A stretch of 35,889 nt of DNA from positions 1-35,889 of the forward strand of contig NZ_BMMX01000051.1 in NCBI RefSeq assembly GCF_014646155.1, read 5' to 3'. Positions 32,352 to 35,889 of the stretch are shown one piece after another. The notes below the pieces were generated by a model, which saw only the letters and a list, made by a program, of their open reading frames with translations, made no database searches and was not told the DNA's origin. The stretch is from Mangrovihabitans endophyticus. Lineage in GTDB: Bacteria > Actinomycetota > Actinomycetes > Mycobacteriales > Micromonosporaceae. Within the stretch, counting starts at the first letter, position 1, and each line of letters opens with the position of its first letter. The position numbers were made by a program, and so were the translations under genes.

Positions 32352-34652
32352 CTAACGGCGCCATCCACGGGATTCCACGGTAACACCATCCGCCCCGCGG
32401 GCCCGCAGCGGCAGGTCGCCGCGCGTGTCCGCGGCGGGCGTGCCGGGGGCGGCGATGCCGGGGCCGCCCGGCCCCTCGGACTGCCCGTCGGCCGGGGTGC
32501 GGTCGGCGGCGTGGTCGAGCACCCGCAGGGTGGTGAGCACCGCGGTGGGCACCGCGAGCGCGGCTGCGGCGCCCAGCACGGTCAGCGCCGACCCGCCCAA
32601 CACCCCGGCCATCAGCGAGGCGATGGTGGTGCCGGCGCCGGCCGCCCGCAGCGCCGGATGTAACCCGAACAGGCGATTCAACCCACCCCACGGGGAGAAC
32701 CGGCAGAACGCCAGCATCAGCGCGCCCACGATGGCCAGCACGGTCAGCGGGCTGTCCAGCAGTGACACCCCGTTGGCGGCGGCGGTGCGCTGCATGGCCG
32801 GTCCGCCGGTGCCGTTGCCCAGCGCGCTCAGGAACCGGCCCACGGTGCCCTGTTCCAGCCCCGGGCGGCGCACGTCGAGCACCGCGAAGCCGATGGTCAC
32901 CGCCAGCCCGGCGACGGTGGCCCAGGCGAAGCGCGGCAGGGTCAGCCAGCCGCCCGCGCTGATCGCCGCGGCCACGCACACCCCGGCGGTCACCGCGACC
33001 GCGCCGATCGGGTCGGCGCCCAGGTACGGGCTGCCCACCACGACCACCGCGAACCCGCCCAGCAGCACCACCACCACCGGGCGCCACGGCCGCTGCGCCC
33101 ACTGCGCCAGGCAGCCCGCCACCACCAACGCCCCGGCCACGAACACGCCCAGCCCGACGCTGCCCACCCCGGCGTACCGGGAACCCTCGATCGCGGAATA
33201 GCCGGCCACCCCGTTGAGCTGCAGCCGGGCGCCGGTCATCAGGTCCGCGCCGATGACCACGGTGCCGGCCGCGGCGACCGCACCCATCGGCCACAGGGTG
33301 CGCCGGAACTGCGGCGCCAGCCGCACCAGCGCGGTCCCGGCCGCGATCAGCGCCGCGGTGAGCGCGGCGAACGTCAGCCCCGGCCGGCCGCTGCGCCACC
33401 ACGGCACCGCGTCGGCCAGCAGCCCGGCGGGGATCGCCAGCGCGACGGCGGTCAGCAGCACCTCCAGGACGGCGACCAGCAGCCGCGGCGCGCGGGCCGG
33501 CCCGCGCGGGCCGGCGTGCCGGCGCGCGCGCATCATCAGCGGCACGGCCAGCGCGTACAGGATCACCTGCGCGCCGGCCAGCACCGCGAAGAACGTCTCG
33601 GCGATGCCGCGCTGGGCCAGCGCCCGCCGGTCGGCGTCGTGGTCGCCGCCGACCGCGTCGCGCAGGTCCGCGGGCCGGTCCGGCACGCTGATCGCGGCCC
33701 GGCCGCCGAACAGGTTCTCCGGCGGCGGCCGGGACAGCACGGCCAGCACCGTCGGCGCCACGTCGACCAGTTGCAGGTATCCGTCGCGTCCGGTGCCGGC
33801 CGAGGTGAGCCACCCCTGCTGCCAGCCCGGCCCCTCGGCGATCGCCACGTGCAGCCGCTGCTGCGGGCTGGTGTCCGCCAGGCCGGCCACCATGATCAGG
33901 GAACGGTCCGGCCGGTTCGCCACCAGCCGGCCCAGGGTGGCGTCGGCGCGGGCCACTGCGGCCCGCCGGGACGCCCCACCGCCGGTGATGGTGCCCAGGT
34001 CGACGATGCTCAGCACGCACAGCGACAACAGATCCCGCACCCCGGTGGCGGGCAGCCGCGGCTCGTACCGGTCGACCCGGCCGAACGGGCGGGCGGCGGC
34101 GATCGCCGCGCCGGTGCCCACCGCGACGGTGCAGCGCAGCGATTCGGCCAGCGCGCCCGGCACGGTGCGGTACGGGTACAGGTCGGCGTTGTCGCGCACC
34201 ACGTGCGGCTGGTCGCCGAGGTCCGCGCCGATGCCGTCGGGGCGGGTCAGCGCCGGGGCGGCCGGCGGGCAGGCCCCGGCGACCCGGCCGCCGCCGAACG
34301 CGGCGTAGTTGCCCGCGCCCAGGGTCAGCCAGCCGTCCGCCGGGCAGGTGGTGGCCTTGGCCGAGCGCACCGACAGCCAGCCCACCGACCCCCGGGACGC
34401 CTCCGCCCACAGGTTCGGGGTGCGCACCGGGTCCAGATCGTCCCAGCGCAGCCCGGCCGCGCCGGCCAGCACCACGTAGTCCGCCGGCTGCTGCTGGGGC
34501 GCCGGGCCGGGACGCACCGCGAGCCCGCCGAGGCTGGCCACCGCGGCGAGCGCCACGAGCAGATGCGGCACCCAGGTCCGTGCGGCACGCGCCGGCACGC
34601 CGGTGCGCCGCACCCGCCGCAGCCGGCGCAGCCCGGCAGGCCACCGGCTCAC
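32352..34652 (-). CDS. large membrane protein with extracellular phosphatase-like domain
   Basis: 766 residues. One membrane helix near residues 27-45 is followed by an extracytoplasmic domain (about 50-345) with YVVLAGAAGLRWDDLDPVRT, TTCPADGWLTLGAGNYAAFG and LQLVDVAPTVLAVLSRPPPE, resembling the alkaline phosphatase / phosphodiesterase superfamily but without clear metal motifs. About ten further membrane helices fill residues 360-715. A conserved-position actinobacterial protein between pyrG and a glycosyltransferase, so an envelope role is inferred. GTG 34652 overlaps the glycosyltransferase stop (GTGA). Confidence 0.7.
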   Translation of the reverse strand: MSRWPAGLRRLRRVRRTGVPARAARTWVPHLLVALAAVASLGGLAVRPGPAPQQQPADYVVLAGAAGLRWDDLDPVRTPNLWAEASRGSVGWLSVRSAKATTCPADGWLTLGAGNYAAFGGGRVAGACPPAAPALTRPDGIGADLGDQPHVVRDNADLYPYRTVPGALAESLRCTVAVGTGAAIAAARPFGRVDRYEPRLPATGVRDLLSLCVLSIVDLGTITGGGASRRAAVARADATLGRLVANRPDRSLIMVAGLADTSPQQRLHVAIAEGPGWQQGWLTSAGTGRDGYLQLVDVAPTVLAVLSRPPPENLFGGRAAISVPDRPADLRDAVGGDHDADRRALAQRGIAETFFAVLAGAQVILYALAVPLMMRARRHAGPRGPARAPRLLVAVLEVLLTAVALAIPAGLLADAVPWWRSGRPGLTFAALTAALIAAGTALVRLAPQFRRTLWPMGAVAAAGTVVIGADLMTGARLQLNGVAGYSAIEGSRYAGVGSVGLGVFVAGALVVAGCLAQWAQRPWRPVVVVLLGGFAVVVVGSPYLGADPIGAVAVTAGVCVAAAISAGGWLTLPRFAWATVAGLAVTIGFAVLDVRRPGLEQGTVGRFLSALGNGTGGPAMQRTAAANGVSLLDSPLTVLAIVGALMLAFCRFSPWGGLNRLFGLHPALRAAGAGTTIASLMAGVLGGSALTVLGAAAALAVPTAVLTTLRVLDHAADRTPADGQSEGPGGPGIAAPGTPAADTRGDLPLRARGADGVTVESRGWRR

Positions 34653-35782
34653 CCGCGGCCCGCCCCGGTGTCGCGCACGACGCTCGCGTACGCGGCCCGC
34701 ACGTCGGCGACGGTGGCCGCCTCGTCCGGCCAGCCGGCCGCCCGCCGCGGTCCCCGCGCGGCGTAACCGGCCCGCCGGTCCGCATCGGCCAGCAGGTCGC
34801 GCACCGCCGCGTCCAGGGCGTCCACATCACCCGGCGCGATCTGCACCGCGGCGTCACCGACCAGGCCGGGCAGCCCGCCCACGGCGGTGGTGATCAGCGG
34901 CACCCCGGCCCGCAACGCCTCCTGGGCGAACAACTGACGAGCCTCCCAGTCGCTGGTGACCACCGCCAGGTCCGCGCCGGCCAGCAGGTCGGGCACGTCG
35001 GCGCGGTGCCCCAGCAGGTGCACCGGCGCGCGCACCTGCGACACCTGCTGAGCCAGATCCATGTAGCTGGGCCCGGACCCGGCGATCAGCACCACCGGGG
35101 CGGGCGTCAGGGTGCGCCACCGCGCGGCGGCGGCGATCAGCACGTCGTGGCGTTTCTGCGGGTGCAGCCGGCCGACCGAGACCACCAGCGGAACCCCGGC
35201 GGCGACCCGGAACTCGGCGCGCACCGCGGCCCGCGAGCGGCGCGGCGGCCTGCCCTGCGGGGCGGCGACCGCACCCAGCCGGGCCCGGCGGGCGCCCACC
35301 GCGAGGGCGCGGGCGACCAGGTCCTCCGAGGCGCCCAGGGTCAGCGCGGCACCGCGGGCGACCACCCGTTCGGCCACCGCGGCGGCCTGCCCGCGCAGGC
35401 CGGTGGCCAGCACCGCGTTGTGCCAGGTGACCACCACCGGCACGGCGGGACGGGCGAGCACCGCGACGAACCCGGCGCGCAACCCGTGCGCGTGCACCAC
35501 GTCGGGCTTCTCCTGCGCCAGCGCCCGCCGCAGCGCGCGCACCGCACCGGAGTCCCGCGGCCCCGGGCCGGCCGGGATCTCCACCGGGGCGAAACCGGCG
35601 CCGCACGCGGTGAACCCGAAGTGCTCGTCGGTGGCTGCCGGGCCGCAGACCAGCACCCGGCAGCCCGCCGCGAGCAGGCCGCGGGCCAGCGAGGCGACGT
35701 GCCCGCCGACCCCACCGGTGCTGGAGGCCAGGACCAGCGCCACGCTGCCGCGCCAGGTGTCCTCGCGGGCGGCGTCGGTCAC
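34649..35782 (-). CDS. family 4 glycosyltransferase
   Basis: 377 residues, GT-B fold. The N-terminal domain has ALVLASSTGGVGGHVASLAR and PDVVHAHGLRAGFVAVL. The C-terminal domain has PLVVSVGRLHPQKRHDVLIA and VTSDWEARQLFAQEALRAGV, with the EALRAGVP pattern of the GT4 nucleotide-sugar site. It likely acts on an envelope or lipid-linked acceptor; donor and acceptor are unknown. GTG 35782 has GAGAGGAGAGG upstream and overlaps the stop of the gene before it. Confidence 0.88.
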   Translation of the reverse strand: MTDAAREDTWRGSVALVLASSTGGVGGHVASLARGLLAAGCRVLVCGPAATDEHFGFTACGAGFAPVEIPAGPGPRDSGAVRALRRALAQEKPDVVHAHGLRAGFVAVLARPAVPVVVTWHNAVLATGLRGQAAAVAERVVARGAALTLGASEDLVARALAVGARRARLGAVAAPQGRPPRRSRAAVRAEFRVAAGVPLVVSVGRLHPQKRHDVLIAAAARWRTLTPAPVVLIAGSGPSYMDLAQQVSQVRAPVHLLGHRADVPDLLAGADLAVVTSDWEARQLFAQEALRAGVPLITTAVGGLPGLVGDAAVQIAPGDVDALDAAVRDLLADADRRAGYAARGPRRAAGWPDEAATVADVRAAYASVVRDTGAGRG

Positions 35783-35889
35783 GGCCTCTCCTCTCCTTGC
35801 TGCGGCCCCGGCGGGTCGGCACGCCCGGCGCGGTCCGCGCTGGCCGCCCCGCTGACCCGGGCGGCGGCCGGCGGCGGGGACGGCGCGGC
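35779..35889 (-). CDS. 3' end of an upstream gene, partial
   Basis: One frame stays open from the window edge to TGA 35781-35779, encoding 36 residues rich in Ala, Pro and Gly that end PPGPQQGEERP. The GTGA overlap with the glycosyltransferase start supports a real upstream gene. In related genomes a MurJ-like membrane protein often lies here, but these residues are only a disordered tail and cannot show it. Confidence 0.5.
   Translation of the reverse strand, partial: AAPSPPPAAARVSGAASADRAGRADPPGPQQGEERP

Noticed and set aside
32116..34857. 913-codon minus-strand open frame
   Set aside because: Second frame under the real 766-residue membrane protein; Arg/Gly-rich without hydrophobic pattern.

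Overview
The window is high-GC actinobacterial chromosome, most like Micromonosporaceae (Micromonospora, Salinispora or Actinoplanes). The right side has the conserved order glycosyltransferase - membrane protein - pyrG - NUDIX - ald - xerD - parA - (two extra genes) - scpA - scpB - rluB - cmk - der - tRNA-Pro. GTG and TTG starts and 4-base stop/start overlaps (GTGA, ATGA, TGATG) are very frequent.

Layout. (1) Positions 1-6158 are an accessory flank. It holds an Abi_2-like HEPN protein, an unrecognised 148-residue protein that is probably translated from a leaderless mRNA, and a large single-chain SF2 helicase with a C-terminal PD-(D/E)xK nuclease-like domain (candidate phage defence). After these comes a decay zone with a frameshifted acetyltransferase-like gene, a gene remnant with an internal stop, and a truncated phosphoribosyltransferase that abuts the remnant tail to tail. 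(2) Positions 6159-18989 are an intact-looking actinomycete integrative and conjugative element (AICE) of about 12.8 kb, integrated in tRNA-Pro(GGG) and bounded by a 43-bp direct repeat. (3) Positions 18990-35889 are core chromosome, nearly all on the minus strand.

The AICE has four modules. At the left end, a coupled minus-strand pair encodes a GntR-type HTH fused to a P-loop kinase and a guanylate-kinase-like protein. A transfer module runs from 8020 to 11863 (DUF6284-like, DUF2637/SpdB-like, small proteins, FtsK/TraB-like DNA translocase). A telescoped nine-gene chain runs from 12005 to 17231: zinc-ribbon membrane protein, DUF6907-like, MazG-like, C5-cytosine methyltransferase, RRQRL-type zinc protein, DUF4417, a winged-helix-like protein, primase-polymerase and a RecA-like helicase (RepPP-type replication). 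Excisionase and tyrosine integrase (17414-18867) end next to the attachment site. Cis-acting elements seen directly include a 17-bp repeat about 100 bp inside each att core (candidate integrase arm sites), two arrays of 9-bp TGACA-containing units near the two ends (candidate iterons), and a cluster of GCTAG palindromes just after the translocase gene (candidate clt or operator).

The most unusual items are the HTH-kinase/guanylate-kinase pair, the paired 9-bp arrays, the helicase-nuclease next to a HEPN gene, and the long low-complexity tails on both condensin subunits ScpA and ScpB. All family assignments come from reading motifs by eye. No database search was run.
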